Assembly: GCF_000422305.1 (NCBI RefSeq)
Contig: NZ_KE383817.1
Location: forward strand, 62,001-126,000
Direction of reading: 5' to 3'
From: Luteimonas mephitis DSM 12574
GTDB taxonomy: Bacteria > Pseudomonadota > Gammaproteobacteria > Xanthomonadales > Xanthomonadaceae
DNA: 64,000 nucleotides
The notes beneath the pieces are model-generated. The model saw only the letters and a list, made by a program, of their open reading frames with translations. It was not told where the DNA came from and did not search any database. Both the position numbers and the translations under genes were made by a program. This document shows, piece by piece, positions 35,138 through 44,716 of this stretch; within the stretch, counting starts at the first letter, position 1, and each line of letters opens with the position of its first letter.

Positions 35138-36157
35138 GTGCGCACACCCTCCATCCTCCATGCCGCCGTCGCCAGCGCGGCCCTCGCCTTCACCTTCAAC
35201 GCGCAGGCCGCGGACGTCACCGGCGCCGGCGCTTCGTTCATCTATCCGGTCATGAGCAAGTGGTCTTCGGATTACAACAAGGCCACCGGCAAGCAGGTCA
35301 ACTACCAGTCGATCGGCTCCGGCGGCGGCATCGCCCAGATCAAGGCCGGCACCGTGGACTTCGGTTCGTCCGACGCGCCGCTCAAGCCGGAGGAGCTGGA
35401 GAAATTCGGCCTCGCCCAGTTTCCGTCGGTGATCGGCGGCGTGGTGCCGGTGGTGCACGTCAAGGGCATCGAATCGGGCGCGATGAAGCTCGACGGCGAA
35501 ACCCTGGCCAACATCTTCCTCGGCAAGGTCAGGAAGTGGAACGACCCGGCCATCGTCGCGCTCAACGGCGGCGTGCAGCTGCCCGACAAGAAGATCACCG
35601 TGGTCCATCGCTCCGACGGTTCCGGCACTACGTTCAACTTCGTCAACTACCTGTCGAAGGTGAGCCCGGCGTGGCAGTCAACGGTCGGAGAAGGCACGTC
35701 GGTCAAATGGCCGACCGGCATCGGCGGCAAGGGCAACGAGGGCGTGGCCGCCTACGTCAAGCAGATCGATGGCGGCATCGGCTATGTCGAGCTGTCGTAC
35801 GCGCTGCAGAACAAGCTGACTTTCACCCGCCTGAAGAATGCCGCCGGCAACTTCGTGCAACCGCGCGACGAGACCTTCTCCGCCGCGGCCGCCAGCGCCG
35901 ACTGGGCCAGCGCGAAGGACTTCCACCTGGTGATGACCAACGCGCCGGGCGAAAACTCCTGGCCCATCACCGCCACCAACTTCATCCTCATGTACAAGCA
36001 GCCGAAGAACGCCGCCAGCGCGAAGAACGCGAGGGAGTTCTTCCAGTGGGTCTATGCCAGCGGCGACGAACAGGCCAAGGCGCTCGACTACGTGCCGCTG
36101 CCCGATGAACTGGTGACGCAGATCGAGGCGTACTGGTCGCAGAACATGGCGTACTGA
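35138..36157 (+). CDS. pstS: Phosphate ABC transporter, periplasmic binding protein, copy 1
   Basis: A 339-residue PstS starting at GTG 35138 with AGGAG ten bases before. It has an ordinary signal peptide (ILHAAVASAALAFTFNAQAA), so the mature protein is soluble. The phosphate-binding loops are visible: GAGASFIYPVMSKW, QSIGSGGGIAQIKAGTVDFG with SSDAPL next, and VVHRSDGSGTTFNF. A terminator at 36238-36263 ends its transcript. A second, lipoprotein-type pstS follows. This copy may feed the same PstCAB or act as a free scavenger. Confidence 0.95.
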   Translation: MRTPSILHAAVASAALAFTFNAQAADVTGAGASFIYPVMSKWSSDYNKATGKQVNYQSIGSGGGIAQIKAGTVDFGSSDAPLKPEELEKFGLAQFPSVIGGVVPVVHVKGIESGAMKLDGETLANIFLGKVRKWNDPAIVALNGGVQLPDKKITVVHRSDGSGTTFNFVNYLSKVSPAWQSTVGEGTSVKWPTGIGGKGNEGVAAYVKQIDGGIGYVELSYALQNKLTFTRLKNAAGNFVQPRDETFSAAAASADWASAKDFHLVMTNAPGENSWPITATNFILMYKQPKNAASAKNAREFFQWVYASGDEQAKALDYVPLPDELVTQIEAYWSQNMAY

Positions 36158-36237
36158 GCGACGCCTCCGGCACGACGTAGCAGACGGGTCGCCCCCGACC
36201 CGGGTTTTACCTCCATTCGGGTTTCTCTCTCCTTGAT

Positions 36238-36263
36238 GCGGGCCTTCGGGCCCGCTTTTTTTT
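36238..36263 (+). terminator. Rho-independent terminator of pstS1
   Basis: Stem GCGGGCC, loop TTCG, stem GGCCCGC and eight Ts, 81 bases after the stop. It indicates that pstS1 is transcribed separately from pstS2-pstCAB-phoU. Confidence 0.93.
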
Positions 36264-36365
36264 CTTCGCTTGATGCTTGGGAAGGACTTGTCCCATCAAG
36301 CTTGCCGGAAAGAGCCAGGCTCCCTGCTTTTTCGCCTTTGGAACCACCGTCCAGATCTGGACGAC

Positions 36366-36457
36366 GGGTGCGAATGCCCTTTGGTGCGAACTCAAGGAGG
36401 AGGCGTCGGCCGGAGGCCGACGCCGGGGGACATTCGCGCCGAAGGGCATTCGCGCCC
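36366..36457. repeat. Long inverted repeat with inner hairpin between the pstS genes
   Basis: Arms of 25 bases (366-390 and 433-457 past 36000) begin GGGTGCGAATGCCCTTTGG and differ at three places, all G-U pairs in plus-strand RNA. Between them sits the perfect hairpin GGCGTCGGCC-GGA-GGCCGACGCC (36402-36424). The 454-base gap 36158-36611 holds this element, the pstS1 terminator and a Pho box; short frames crossing it look like repeat-derived artefacts. Confidence 0.75.
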
Positions 36458-36532
36458 GGTGCGCCCACCATCCCGCGGAACGGCTGAAGTCCCCACATGG
36501 CTTCGATATCGCCGATGACGATTGCGGCGCCA

Positions 36533-36550
36533 CTGTCATCGTGGTGTAAC
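36533..36550 (+). promoter_or_regulatory. Candidate Pho box before pstS2-pstCAB-phoU
   Basis: CTGTCAT-N4-GTGTAAC: the first repeat is a perfect PhoB half-site and the second matches four of seven. The A-rich AACAAAAACATCAT follows. It lies 62 bases before the pstS2 start. Confidence 0.55.
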
Positions 36551-36611
36551 AAAAACATCATTTCATGTGCGCATCCCCAGCAGGCGCGACCGCGCCCCAC
36601 ACGGAGCCCAC

Positions 36612-37709
36612 ATGAACACGTCGATCTTCCGCACCACCACGCTCGCCCTGTCCACCCTGCTGTTCGTCGCGGCTTGCCAGCCCACGGGCGACCAGGCGCC
36701 GGCAGGCGAGGCCAGCGCTCCGGGCGCCAGCGGCGGCACCGGAGCCGGCGACAAGGTCGCGGCCAACATCACCGGCGCCGGCGCCACCTTCATCTATCCG
36801 CTGATCTCCAAGTGGTCGTCCGACTACAACAAGGCGACCGGCAACAAGGTCAACTACCAGTCGATCGGCTCCGGCGGCGGCATCGCCCAGATCAAGGCCG
36901 GCACGGTCGATTTCGGTTCGTCCGATGCGCCGCTGTCGAGCGAGGAGCTGGCCGAAGCCGGCCTCGGCCAGTTCCCCTCGGCCATCGGCGGCGTGGTGCC
37001 GGTGGTCAACCTGGAAGGCTTCGAGCCCGGCAAGCTGCGCGTCACCGGCGCCGTGCTCGGCGACATCTACCTGGGCAAGGTCGCCAGCTGGAACGACCCG
37101 GCAATCGCCGCGCTCAACCCGGGCGTCGCCCTGCCCGACCTGAAGATCAACCTCGTGCATCGTTCCGACGGCTCGGGCACCACCTTCAACTTCACCAACT
37201 ACCTGTCCAAGGTCAATCCGGAGTGGAAGTCCAGGGTCGGCGAAGGCAAGTCGGTGCAGTGGACCGGCGGCGTCGGCGGCAAGGGCAACGAAGGCGTGGC
37301 CTCGTACGTGCAGCAGATCAAGGGCTCCATCGGCTACATCGAACTGGCCTACGCGCTGCAGAACAGGATGAACTACCTGTCGATGCAGAACGCCGCCGGC
37401 AACTGGGTGCAGCCCAACGCCGCGACGTTCCAGGCCGCGGCCGCGGGTGCCGACTGGAAGAACGCCAGCGACTTCAACCTGGTCATCACCAACGCGCCCG
37501 GCGACCAGGCCTGGCCGATCACCGCCACCAATTTCATCCTGATGTACAAGCAGCCGCAGGATGCGCAGCGCTCGGCCAACGCGCTGGCCTTCTTCAAGTG
37601 GGCCTTCGAGAACGGCCAGCAGCAGGCCGAAGCGCTCGACTACGTGGCCCTGCCGCCGGAGCTGGTGCAGCAGATCGAGGCCTACTGGTCGACCGAGTTC
37701 GCCAGGTAA
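36612..37709 (+). CDS. pstS: Phosphate ABC transporter binding protein, copy 2 (lipoprotein)
   Basis: A 365-residue PstS with a lipobox (STLLFVAACQPTGDQ) instead of a plain signal peptide, so it should be lipid-anchored by the Cys. A Gly/Ala/Ser-rich linker of about 30 residues leads into the binding domain, with GAGATFIYPLISKW and LVHRSDGSGTTFNFTNYL as in copy 1. The two copies are strikingly similar from ANITGAGA onward. It is followed after 21 bases by pstC, so this is the operon's own binding protein. Confidence 0.95.
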   Translation: MNTSIFRTTTLALSTLLFVAACQPTGDQAPAGEASAPGASGGTGAGDKVAANITGAGATFIYPLISKWSSDYNKATGNKVNYQSIGSGGGIAQIKAGTVDFGSSDAPLSSEELAEAGLGQFPSAIGGVVPVVNLEGFEPGKLRVTGAVLGDIYLGKVASWNDPAIAALNPGVALPDLKINLVHRSDGSGTTFNFTNYLSKVNPEWKSRVGEGKSVQWTGGVGGKGNEGVASYVQQIKGSIGYIELAYALQNRMNYLSMQNAAGNWVQPNAATFQAAAAGADWKNASDFNLVITNAPGDQAWPITATNFILMYKQPQDAQRSANALAFFKWAFENGQQQAEALDYVALPPELVQQIEAYWSTEFAR

Positions 37710-37730
37710 TCGCACGCCACCGGCCTCCCG

Positions 37731-38702
37731 ATGAACGCATCCGTCCTCTCCACCGCCGTCGCACCCACCGGGCGCGACGTGCGGGATGCCCGCAACGACA
37801 GGCTGTTCCGCCGCACCCTGGCCGCGGCGGTCGTGTTCGTGCTGGTCGCACTGGCCGGCGCGGCGCTGTCGATGCTCTGGGGCGGGCGCGAGGTCCTCGC
37901 GCACGAGGGGCTGGGCTTCTTCCTTTCAGCCGAATGGAACCCGGTCGAGAACAGGTACGGCGCGCTGGCGCCTATCTACGGCACCGTCGTCACCGCCATC
38001 ATCGCGATGTTGATCGGCGTGCCGATCAGCTTCGGCATCGCGCTGTTCCTCACCGAAGTCGCGCCGCGCTGGCTGCGCGGGCCGGTGGGCACGGCGATCG
38101 AACTGCTCGCCGGCATTCCCTCGATCATCTACGGCATGTGGGGCCTGTTCGTGCTGGTGCCGGTGATGACCGAGCACGTCACGCCGTGGCTCAACGACCA
38201 CCTGGGAACGCTGCCGCTGATCGGCGCGCTGTTCCAAGGGCCGCCACTGGGCATCGGCATCCTCACCGCGGGATTCGTGCTGGCAATCATGGTGATCCCG
38301 TTCGTCACCTCGGTGATGCGCGAGGTGTTCCTCACCGTGCCGACGCGGCTGAAGGAATCGGCCTATGCGCTCGGCTCCACGCGCTGGGAAGTCAGCTGGG
38401 ACATCGTGCTGCCGTACACGCGCTCGGCGGTGATCGGCGGCATCTTCCTTGGCCTGGGCCGTGCGCTCGGCGAAACGATGGCGGTGGCCTTCGTGGTCGG
38501 CAACGCGGTGCGGCTGTCGCCCTCGCTGCTGGAGCCCGGCACCACCATCGCCGCGCTGATTGCCAACGACTTCGGCGAGGCCACGGAGACCTACCGCTCG
38601 GCGCTGCTGCTGCTCGGCTTCGTGCTGTTCATCGTCACCTTCGTGGTGCTGGCGCTGGCGCGACTGATGCTGGCGCAGCTGGCGCGCCGGGAGGGCAACT
38701 GA
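37731..38702 (+). CDS. pstC: Phosphate ABC transporter permease PstC
   Basis: A 323-residue inner-membrane permease with about six helices after an N-terminal cytoplasmic segment. The BPD-type EAA loop reads [20 protein letters not shown] ... [19 protein letters not shown]. It pairs with PstA to form the channel for phosphate handed over by PstS. Its TGA overlaps the pstA ATG by one base. Confidence 0.95.
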   Translation: MNASVLSTAVAPTGRDVRDARNDRLFRRTLAAAVVFVLVALAGAALSMLWGGREVLAHEGLGFFLSAEWNPVENRYGALAPIYGTVVTAIIAMLIGVPISFGIALFLTEVAPRWLRGPVGTAIELLAGIPSIIYGMWGLFVLVPVMTEHVTPWLNDHLGTLPLIGALFQGPPLGIGILTAGFVLAIMVIPFVTSVMREVFLTVPTRLKESAYALGSTRWEVSWDIVLPYTRSAVIGGIFLGLGRALGETMAVAFVVGNAVRLSPSLLEPGTTIAALIANDFGEATETYRSALLLLGFVLFIVTFVVLALARLMLAQLARREGN

Positions 38703-39583
38703 TGAACGCCGTCTCACGCGAATTCGCCGTCGCCGACCGGCTCTACACGCGCCGCAAGCTGCTCAACCGGGCCGCGCTGACGCTCTCGTGCGTGGCCGCG
38801 GTGTTCGGGTTGGTCTTCCTGGCGTGGATCCTGTGGACGCTGGTGGCCAAGGCCGCCGGCGGCATCAACCTGGCGCTGTTCACCCAGATGACACCGCCAC
38901 CGATGGAAACGGGCGGACTGCTCAACGCCTTCTTCGGCAGCGCGGTGATGTGCGGGCTGGCGATCGCGATGGGCACGCCGCTGGGCGTGGCGGCTGGCAC
39001 CTGGCTGGCCGAGTACGGCAACGCGCGCAAGGTCGGCACGGTGGTGCGTTTCGTCAACGACATCCTGCTGTCGGCGCCGTCGATCGTGCTGGGCCTGTTC
39101 GTCTACACCCTGGTGGTGATGCAGACCGGCGGCAACTTCTCGGCCCTGGCCGGCGCGATCTCGCTGGCCTTCATCGTGCTGCCGGTGGTGGTGCGCACCA
39201 CCGACGAGATGCTGCGCCTCGTCCCGGTGCAGATGCGCGAGGCTGCGCTCTCACTCGGCGTGCCGCAATGGAAGGTGATCGTGCAGGTGCTGTACCGCAG
39301 CGCGTCGGCGGGCATCGTCACCGGCATCCTGCTCGCGCTCGCCCGCATCAGCGGCGAGACCGCGCCGCTGCTGTTCACCGCCTTCGGCAACCAGTACTGG
39401 AATGGCAACGTCATGCAGCCGATGGCGAGCGTTCCGGTGGTGATGTACCAGTTCGCCGGCAGCCCCTACGAGACCTGGCAGCAGCTGGCCTGGGCCGGTG
39501 CGCTGGTGCTCACGGTGTTCGTGCTGCTGGTCAGCCTCGGCGCGCGCGCCCTACTGCTTCGCAAGCGCATCGTCAACGACTGA
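38702..39583 (+). CDS. pstA: Phosphate ABC transporter permease PstA
   Basis: A 293-residue permease, ATG 38702 overlapping the pstC stop (TGATG). Helices are clear ([19 protein letters not shown] first), and the EAA loop reads [20 protein letters not shown] followed by [19 protein letters not shown]. The long frame that extends upstream of this ATG overlaps pstS2 and pstC and is not real. Confidence 0.95.
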   Translation: MNAVSREFAVADRLYTRRKLLNRAALTLSCVAAVFGLVFLAWILWTLVAKAAGGINLALFTQMTPPPMETGGLLNAFFGSAVMCGLAIAMGTPLGVAAGTWLAEYGNARKVGTVVRFVNDILLSAPSIVLGLFVYTLVVMQTGGNFSALAGAISLAFIVLPVVVRTTDEMLRLVPVQMREAALSLGVPQWKVIVQVLYRSASAGIVTGILLALARISGETAPLLFTAFGNQYWNGNVMQPMASVPVVMYQFAGSPYETWQQLAWAGALVLTVFVLLVSLGARALLLRKRIVND

Positions 39584-39591
39584 AGATCGCC

Positions 39592-40455
39592 ATGTTCACC
39601 TCTTCCTCCCGGAACAACGCCATGAACGACCTCCACGCCACTGACGTCGCGTCGCCGCGGATCGCCGTCGCCACGACCGCCCGCACGGCAGGCGCGGCGG
39701 CGCCGGTCAAGCTGGCCGCGCGCGGCCTGAACTTCCATTACGACAGGTTCCACGCGCTGAAGGACATCGACCTGGAGATCCCGGAGAAGCGCGTGACCGC
39801 GCTGATCGGGCCGTCGGGCTGCGGCAAGTCGACCCTGCTGCGCATCTTCAACCGCATCTACGCGCTCTACCCGAAGCTGGTCGCCAGCGGCCAGGTACTG
39901 CTCGACGGCGAGGACATCCTGTCGCCGAAGTACCCGATGAACCGGCTGCGCAGCAAGGTGGGCATGGTGTTCCAGAAGCCGGTGCCGTTCCCGATGACGA
40001 TCTTCGAGAACATCGCCTACGCGATCCGCCACCACGAGAAACTGTCGAAGGCGGAGATGGCCGTTCGCGTCGAGCAGGCGCTGCGCCAGGCGGCGCTGTG
40101 GGACGAGGTCAAGGACAAGCTCGGCCAGAGCGCGCTGGGCCTGTCCGGCGGCCAGCAGCAGCGGCTGTGCATCGCCCGCGCGGTGGCGCTCAAGCCCGAC
40201 GTGCTGCTGCTCGACGAACCGACCTCGGCGCTGGACCCGATCTCCACCAGCCGCATCGAACAGCTGGTCGAGGAGCTGAAGGTCGATTACACCATCGCCA
40301 TCGTCACCCACAACATGCAGCAGGCCGCGCGCGTGTCCGACTTCACCGCCTTCATGTATCTGGGCGACCTGGTCGAGCACGGGCCGACGGAGACGATCTT
40401 CTCCAACCCCTCGAAGCGGCAGACCGAGGACTACATCACGGGGCGGTTTGGGTGA
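39592..40455 (+). CDS. pstB: Phosphate ABC transporter ATP-binding protein PstB
   Basis: PstB powers phosphate import. Motifs: Walker [19 protein letters not shown]-loop [20 protein letters not shown], signature [16 protein letters not shown] and Walker [18 protein letters not shown] 39592 gives 287 residues; ATG 39622 (277 residues) is equally plausible because the first 30 residues are not conserved. It follows pstA by eight bases. Confidence 0.96.
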   Translation: MFTSSSRNNAMNDLHATDVASPRIAVATTARTAGAAAPVKLAARGLNFHYDRFHALKDIDLEIPEKRVTALIGPSGCGKSTLLRIFNRIYALYPKLVASGQVLLDGEDILSPKYPMNRLRSKVGMVFQKPVPFPMTIFENIAYAIRHHEKLSKAEMAVRVEQALRQAALWDEVKDKLGQSALGLSGGQQQRLCIARAVALKPDVLLLDEPTSALDPISTSRIEQLVEELKVDYTIAIVTHNMQQAARVSDFTAFMYLGDLVEHGPTETIFSNPSKRQTEDYITGRFG

Positions 40456-40456
40456 G

Positions 40457-40526
40457 GGGACGCGCCCGGCCGATGCCCTATCGGCATCGGCTGCGTCCCC
40501 GAACGCCCGGCCATGGATGGCCGGGC
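40457..40526. repeat. Tandem hairpins between pstB and phoU
   Basis: Two strong palindromes: GCCGATGCC-CTATC-GGCATCGGC at 40469-40491 within a longer imperfect stem (GGGGACGC...GCGTCCCC), then GCCCGGCCAT-GG-ATGGCCGGGC at 40505-40526. The CCATGGATGG core also occurs near 17483 and 40555. They could slow or stabilise the mRNA end before phoU; no T-run follows. Confidence 0.7.
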
Positions 40527-40606
40527 CGGGCGACCCGAAGCCCACGTCGTTTCGCCATGGATGGCAGCAGCGGACCATCGAGCCAAGCCCTCATCCAGGA
40601 CACACC

Positions 40607-41311
40607 ATGACCACCCAACCCCACGACCACATCGTCAAAAGCCACGACGAGGAGCGCAACCGCGTCATCGGCGAGATCCTGCGCATGGGCGAGATGGCCG
40701 CGTCGCAGCTTGAGGCCGCGCTGGACGTGGTCGAGCGCCGCGACGACCGCGCCGCCGAGCGCATCGTCGCCAACGATGAAGCCATCGATGCGCTGGAAAC
40801 CACGATCAGCCACGACGCCATGACCCTGGCGCTGCGCGGGCCGATGGCGCGCGACCTGCGCGAGATCCTCGCCACGCTGCGCATCGCCTCGGACATCGAG
40901 CGCATCGGCGACTACGCGGCCAACGTCGCCAAGCGCTCAAAGGCGCTGAACCTGTCGCCGCCGTTGCCGCACATCCGCGGCCTGCACGCGCTGGGCATGC
41001 TGGCGGTGCGCCAGGTGCGGGCGGTGCTGGAGGCCTATCGCGACAACGACGCCGAGGCGGCGCAGCGGGTGCGCGCCCGCGACGCGGAACTCGATGCCGA
41101 GTACACCGGCCTGTTCCGCGAACTGCTGACCTACATGATGGAAGACGCGCGCGCGATCACACCGTGCACCCACCTGCTGTTCATGGCCAAGAATCTGGAG
41201 CGCATCGGCGACCACGCCACCAACATCGCCGAGAACATCTGGTTCCAGGTCCACGCCGACGCCCCGCTGCCGCCGCGCGAGAAGCGCGACGAGACCAACA
41301 CCGCCACGTGA
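40607..41311 (+). CDS. phoU: Phosphate uptake regulator PhoU
   Basis: PhoU connects the PstSCAB transporter to PhoR/PhoB signalling and shuts the regulon off when phosphate is ample. The 234-residue all-helical protein has the two PhoU repeats with metal-binding signatures LRIASDIERIGDYAANVAKR and FMAKNLERIGDHATNIAENI. phoB and phoR are not in the window. The 254 bases after it contain no gene. Confidence 0.96.
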   Translation: MTTQPHDHIVKSHDEERNRVIGEILRMGEMAASQLEAALDVVERRDDRAAERIVANDEAIDALETTISHDAMTLALRGPMARDLREILATLRIASDIERIGDYAANVAKRSKALNLSPPLPHIRGLHALGMLAVRQVRAVLEAYRDNDAEAAQRVRARDAELDAEYTGLFRELLTYMMEDARAITPCTHLLFMAKNLERIGDHATNIAENIWFQVHADAPLPPREKRDETNTAT

Positions 41312-41565
41312 GGCAGGCCGACGATTGCTCCGCGCGCGAAACCAGTCGATGCCCATCCCAGCGCCCCGAGGCAGGCACGGAACTGATCGCAACCTGTACA
41401 CGTGTCGATCTCCTCGGCCGCTGCGGCGGCGCGTCGCCCGGCCTGCCTGAAGGCTTGCCATGCACCGGCCGATGCCCGGCCGGCCAGGACGAATCGCACG
41501 CACGGCATCGGGTTAACATCGCCACTCCACACCCGGGCCCCCGCCCGTACCCCAGGAGAGAAGCC

Positions 41566-42036
41566 ATGTCCCAGAACAGGAAACCCGTCGCGCTCGCCAT
41601 CGGCGCCACCCTTGCCAGCGGACTGATGCTGTCCGGCTCCGCATTCGCCTCCACCCCGCTCGCCCAGGGCTACCTGCTCGGCGCGCAGGAAGCCGCCCCG
41701 GCCGAAAAGGCGAAGGAAGGTTCCTGCGGCGCGGACAAGATGAAGGAAGGCTCCTGCGGCGCCGGCAAGATGAAGGAAGGCAAGTGCGGCGTCGCCGCGA
41801 TGGACTCGGACAAGGACGGCAAGATCTCGCGTGACGAATTCGCAGCCGCGCACGCCGGCAAGACCGACAAGTTCGACGGCATCGACACCAACAAGGACGG
41901 CTTCATCGACGACGCCGAACACAAGGCGCACCACGAAGGTCGCTGCGGCTCCGACAAGAAGGCCGGCGACGCAAAAGCGGGCGACAAGGCCGGCATGGAA
42001 GGCAAGTGCGGCGAGGGCAAGTGCGGCGGGATGTGA
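41566..42036 (+). CDS. hvfA: HvfA/bufferin-like RiPP precursor with two EF-hands
   Basis: A 156-residue exported precursor, AGGAG nine bases before the ATG. The signal peptide (PVALAIGATLASGLMLSGSA) and LAQGYLLG that follow are typical of this precursor family. Six core motifs are present: EGSCG at 51 and 61, EGKCG at 71, EGRCG at 124, EGKCG at 145 and 150. The only cysteines are those six (54, 64, 74, 127, 148, 153). Between the third and fourth lie two canonical EF-hand loops, DSDKDGKISRDE (80-91) and DTNKDGFIDDAE (107-118). In HvfA of Haemophilus and in bufferins, such Cys are converted by a DUF692 enzyme into oxazolone/thioamide or thiooxazole groups that bind copper. The combination with calcium-binding EF-hands is the unusual point. 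Confidence 0.88.
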   Translation: MSQNRKPVALAIGATLASGLMLSGSAFASTPLAQGYLLGAQEAAPAEKAKEGSCGADKMKEGSCGAGKMKEGKCGVAAMDSDKDGKISRDEFAAAHAGKTDKFDGIDTNKDGFIDDAEHKAHHEGRCGSDKKAGDAKAGDKAGMEGKCGEGKCGGM

Positions 42037-42096
42037 TGCACGCGCTTCATCACCGGCTGCACGCTGCCACCGGGCGACGCTGACGCGCCCGCGGCC

Positions 42097-42939
42097 ATGG
42101 GCCTGAAAGACGACAGCGTGGGCCTGGGCCTGCGGCGCTCCCTGCTGGGAGCGTTGCAGGCCGCACCGGCCGGCACGTTCGACTTCCTCGAAGCCGCGCC
42201 GGAGAACTGGATCGGCGTCGGCGGCGCGCTGGGCGACGCATTCGCCGCGCTCGCCGCGCGCCATCCGCTGGTCTGCCACGGCCTGTCGCTGTCGCTTGGC
42301 GGCCCGGCCGAGCTCGACGAGACCTTCCTGCGCCGGCTGCGCCGCTTCCTCGACGCGCACGACGTCGCGATCTACAGCGAACACCTGAGCGCCTGCGGCG
42401 ACAGCCACGGCCAGCTCTACGACCTGCTGCCGCTGCCGTTCACCGAGGAAGCGGTCGCCCATGTCGCCGCGCGCATCCGCCAGGCGCAGGACCTCCTCGG
42501 CCGGCGCATCGCGGTGGAGAACATTTCCTACTACGCCGCGCCGTTCCAGACGATGGCCGAGATCGATTTCGTCAACGCCGTGCTCGCCGAAGCCGACTGC
42601 GAACTGCTGCTCGACGTCAACAACATCATCGTCAACGCCACCAACCACGGCTACGACGCCAGCGGTTTCCTGCGCGCCCTGCCCTCCGCGCGGATCCGCT
42701 ACATCCACGTTGCAGGCCATCGCGACGAGGCGCCCGACCTGAAGATCGACACCCACGGCGCCGCCGTGTCCGACCCGGTCTGGGCGCTGCTGGCGGAGGC
42801 CTACCGCATCCACGGCCGCCGGCCGACGCTGCTGGAGCGCGACTTCAACTTCCCGCCGTTCGCGGAGCTCGTCGACGAACTCGGCATCGTGCGCCAGCAC
42901 CTCGCGGATGCCGGAAGCGGAGCGCGCCATGTCGCCTGA
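42097..42939 (+). CDS. hvfB: DUF692 multinuclear iron oxygenase (HvfB/MbnB type)
   Basis: A 280-residue TIM-barrel enzyme of the MNIO family. Candidate iron ligands and conserved blocks are His61 in [10 protein letters not shown], Glu95-His96 in YSEHLS, Glu141 in VENIS, Asp173-Asn176 in [14 protein letters not shown], His204/His208 in IHVAGH, Asp218-His220 in IDTHG and Glu247 in LLERDFN. With its DUF2063 partner it should modify the Cys residues of the precursor encoded 60 bases upstream. Reading frames overlap with the partner gene. Confidence 0.92.
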   Translation: MGLKDDSVGLGLRRSLLGALQAAPAGTFDFLEAAPENWIGVGGALGDAFAALAARHPLVCHGLSLSLGGPAELDETFLRRLRRFLDAHDVAIYSEHLSACGDSHGQLYDLLPLPFTEEAVAHVAARIRQAQDLLGRRIAVENISYYAAPFQTMAEIDFVNAVLAEADCELLLDVNNIIVNATNHGYDASGFLRALPSARIRYIHVAGHRDEAPDLKIDTHGAAVSDPVWALLAEAYRIHGRRPTLLERDFNFPPFAELVDELGIVRQHLADAGSGARHVA

Positions 42940-43735
42940 AAGCTCCCCGGCGCCATCGCCCGGCGGCGCGCTGCAGGCGCAGCTCGACGCGCTCGCGGCA
43001 TGGATCCGCGAACCGGCCACCCACGCGCCACCGCCCGGCATCGAGCAACGGCGCCTGGATGTCTACCGCGAACTGTTCTTCAACAATGTTTCCGGCCTGC
43101 TGGGCGGCAACTTCCCGGTGCTGCGGCGCATCCACGGCGACGCTGCCTGGCAGGCGCTCGTGCATGCGTTCTACCGCGACCATGGCAGCCGCACGCCGCT
43201 GTTCACCGAGCTGCCGCGCGAGTTCCTGCGCTTCCTCGAATCACGCGATGAAGACCTGGCGATGCCGTGGCTGCGCGAACTGGCGCACTACGAATGGGTG
43301 GAGCTTGCGCTGCAGATCAGCGAGGCGACGCGCGACGACATCCCGCACGACCCGCTCGACAAGCCCGGGGCGGATCCGGCGCAGGCATTGCTGGCCGGAC
43401 GTCCGCTGCCCTCGCCGCTGGCCTGGCCGCTGGCGTACGCCTGGCCGGTGCACCGCATCGGACCGGACCACCGGCCGCTGGAGAGGCCCGCCGAGCCGAC
43501 CCTGCTGCTGCTGCGTCGCGAATCCGATGGCCGCGTGAGCTTCCACACCCTCGGCGCGCTGACGTTCCGGCTGCTGCAGCGGCTGGATCAGGCGCCGGGC
43601 CTGTCGGGGCGCGAGCAGCTGCTTGCGCTCGCCGCCGAAGCCGGCGCGGGCGATGCCGGCACCTTCCTCCACGACGGCGCCGCGATGCTGGCCCAGCTGC
43701 ATCGCGAAGGCACGATCCTCGGCACCCGCCTGTAG
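42929..43735 (+). CDS. hvfC: DUF2063 partner protein (HvfC/MbnC type)
   Basis: A 268-residue protein. The N-terminal DUF2063 domain ([15 protein letters not shown] ... [20 protein letters not shown]) recognises the precursor's leader in related systems. The C-terminal half is typical of HvfC-like proteins. I chose ATG 42929 with GGAG ten bases before; ATG 42908 would add seven residues. It overlaps the DUF692 gene by 11 bases. No DoxX-type membrane gene (HvfD) follows. The TAG stop lies in the head of the next palindromic repeat. Confidence 0.9.
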   Translation: MSPESSPAPSPGGALQAQLDALAAWIREPATHAPPPGIEQRRLDVYRELFFNNVSGLLGGNFPVLRRIHGDAAWQALVHAFYRDHGSRTPLFTELPREFLRFLESRDEDLAMPWLRELAHYEWVELALQISEATRDDIPHDPLDKPGADPAQALLAGRPLPSPLAWPLAYAWPVHRIGPDHRPLERPAEPTLLLLRRESDGRVSFHTLGALTFRLLQRLDQAPGLSGREQLLALAAEAGAGDAGTFLHDGAAMLAQLHREGTILGTRL

Positions 43736-43796
43736 GAGCGCCCCATGGGCGCGATGCGTTTTCCGGCATGGTCTCGCGCCCATGGGGCGCTCCTAC
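43732..43796. repeat. GTAG-headed palindromic repeat, copy 3, family A (perfect)
   Basis: Perfect 23-base arms: GTAGGAGCGCCCCATGGG plus CGCGA at 43732-43754, and the complement at 43774-43796, with a 19-base loop. This is the reference copy for family A. The left GTAG carries the stop codon of hvfC. The arrangement resembles SMAG/REP elements of Stenotrophomonas. Confidence 0.9.
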
Positions 43797-43872
43797 GCCG
43801 CCGACGGCTTTTCTCCGGTTACCAATCGGCATCCCACCACGCTGCAAAAGACCGTCTGCTAGGCTTGACACG

Positions 43873-44541
43873 ATGACGCAGACCGACGCCGCCGCACCCG
43901 CCTTCCGCAGGATGTCAGAGCGCTTCCGCGGCTACCTGCCCGTGGTGGTCGACGTGGAGACCGGCGGCTTCGACTGGAACCGCCACGCGCTGCTGGAAAT
44001 CGCCGCGATCCCGCTTGAACTCGACGACGCCGGTGAACTGGTGCCCGGCGAGGTCGCCAGCGCCCACGTCATCCCCGCGCCCGGCACCGAGATCGATCCG
44101 AAATCGCTGGAAGTCACCGGCATCGACCTCGACCATCCGTTCCGCTTCGCCAAACCCGAACGCGAGGCCCTCGACCACATCTTCGCCGCGGTGCGCGAAG
44201 CCGTGCGCAGGCACGAATGCCAGCGCGCGATCCTGGTCGGCCACAACGCCCACTTCGACCTCCACTTCCTCAATGCCGCGGTCGCGCGGGTGGGCCACAA
44301 GCGCAATCCCTTCCACCCGTTCAGCGTGTTCGACACGGTGACCCTGGCCGGCGTGGCCTACGGCCAGACCGTGCTCGCGCGCGCGGTAAGGGCCGCAGGT
44401 CTGGAGTGGAACAGCGAGGAAGCACATTCGGCCGTCTACGACACCGAACGCACCGCGCAGGTGTTCTGCAGGATCGCCAATGCCTGGCCGCGGGCGATGG
44501 CCGGCGGCGCCGCACGCGCCGCACGACCCGCGACCCCGTAG
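43873..44541 (+). CDS. rnt: Ribonuclease T
   Basis: RNase T trims 3' ends of tRNA and other stable RNAs. The 222-residue DEDDh exonuclease shows [20 protein letters not shown] (first Asp and Glu), [11 protein letters not shown] (second Asp) and [12 protein letters not shown] (His and last Asp). ATG 43873 gives the family N-terminus. The TAG stop is the head of the family B repeat. Confidence 0.95.
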   Translation: MTQTDAAAPAFRRMSERFRGYLPVVVDVETGGFDWNRHALLEIAAIPLELDDAGELVPGEVASAHVIPAPGTEIDPKSLEVTGIDLDHPFRFAKPEREALDHIFAAVREAVRRHECQRAILVGHNAHFDLHFLNAAVARVGHKRNPFHPFSVFDTVTLAGVAYGQTVLARAVRAAGLEWNSEEAHSAVYDTERTAQVFCRIANAWPRAMAGGAARAARPATP

Positions 44542-44696
44542 GAGCGGCGGAAGCCGCGAGCCTTGGTTCCCCTGCAAAGGTGGGAAGGCTTGGGAAGGTC
44601 ACTTGGGCTCAGCGCAAACCGCGGCCCCCGCGCAGCCTTTTCCGGCTACTGCGGGTACGAACCAGGGCGAGAGCTCGCGGCTTCCGCCGCTCCTAC
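44538..44696. repeat. GTAG-headed inverted repeat, family B (perfect arms)
   Basis: Perfect 24-base arms, GTAGGAGCGGCGGAAGCCGC plus GAGC at 44538-44561 and the complement at 44673-44696, enclose 111 bases of non-coding sequence. The two arms could also be two single repeats in opposite orientation, a typical REP pair. The left GTAG supplies the rnt stop codon. Confidence 0.88.
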
Positions 44697-44716
44697 ACGG
44701 GCTGGGGCGGGGACAA

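Noticed and set aside
36233..36549. Several 80-110-codon frames between the pstS genes, on both strands
   Set aside because: They run through the terminator and the inverted repeat and differ only by strand of the same palindromic sequence, so they look like repeat artefacts.
36497..38701. Upstream extension of pstA to a 1028-codon frame
   Set aside because: It crosses pstS2 and pstC out of frame; the PstA family start is the ATG at 38702.
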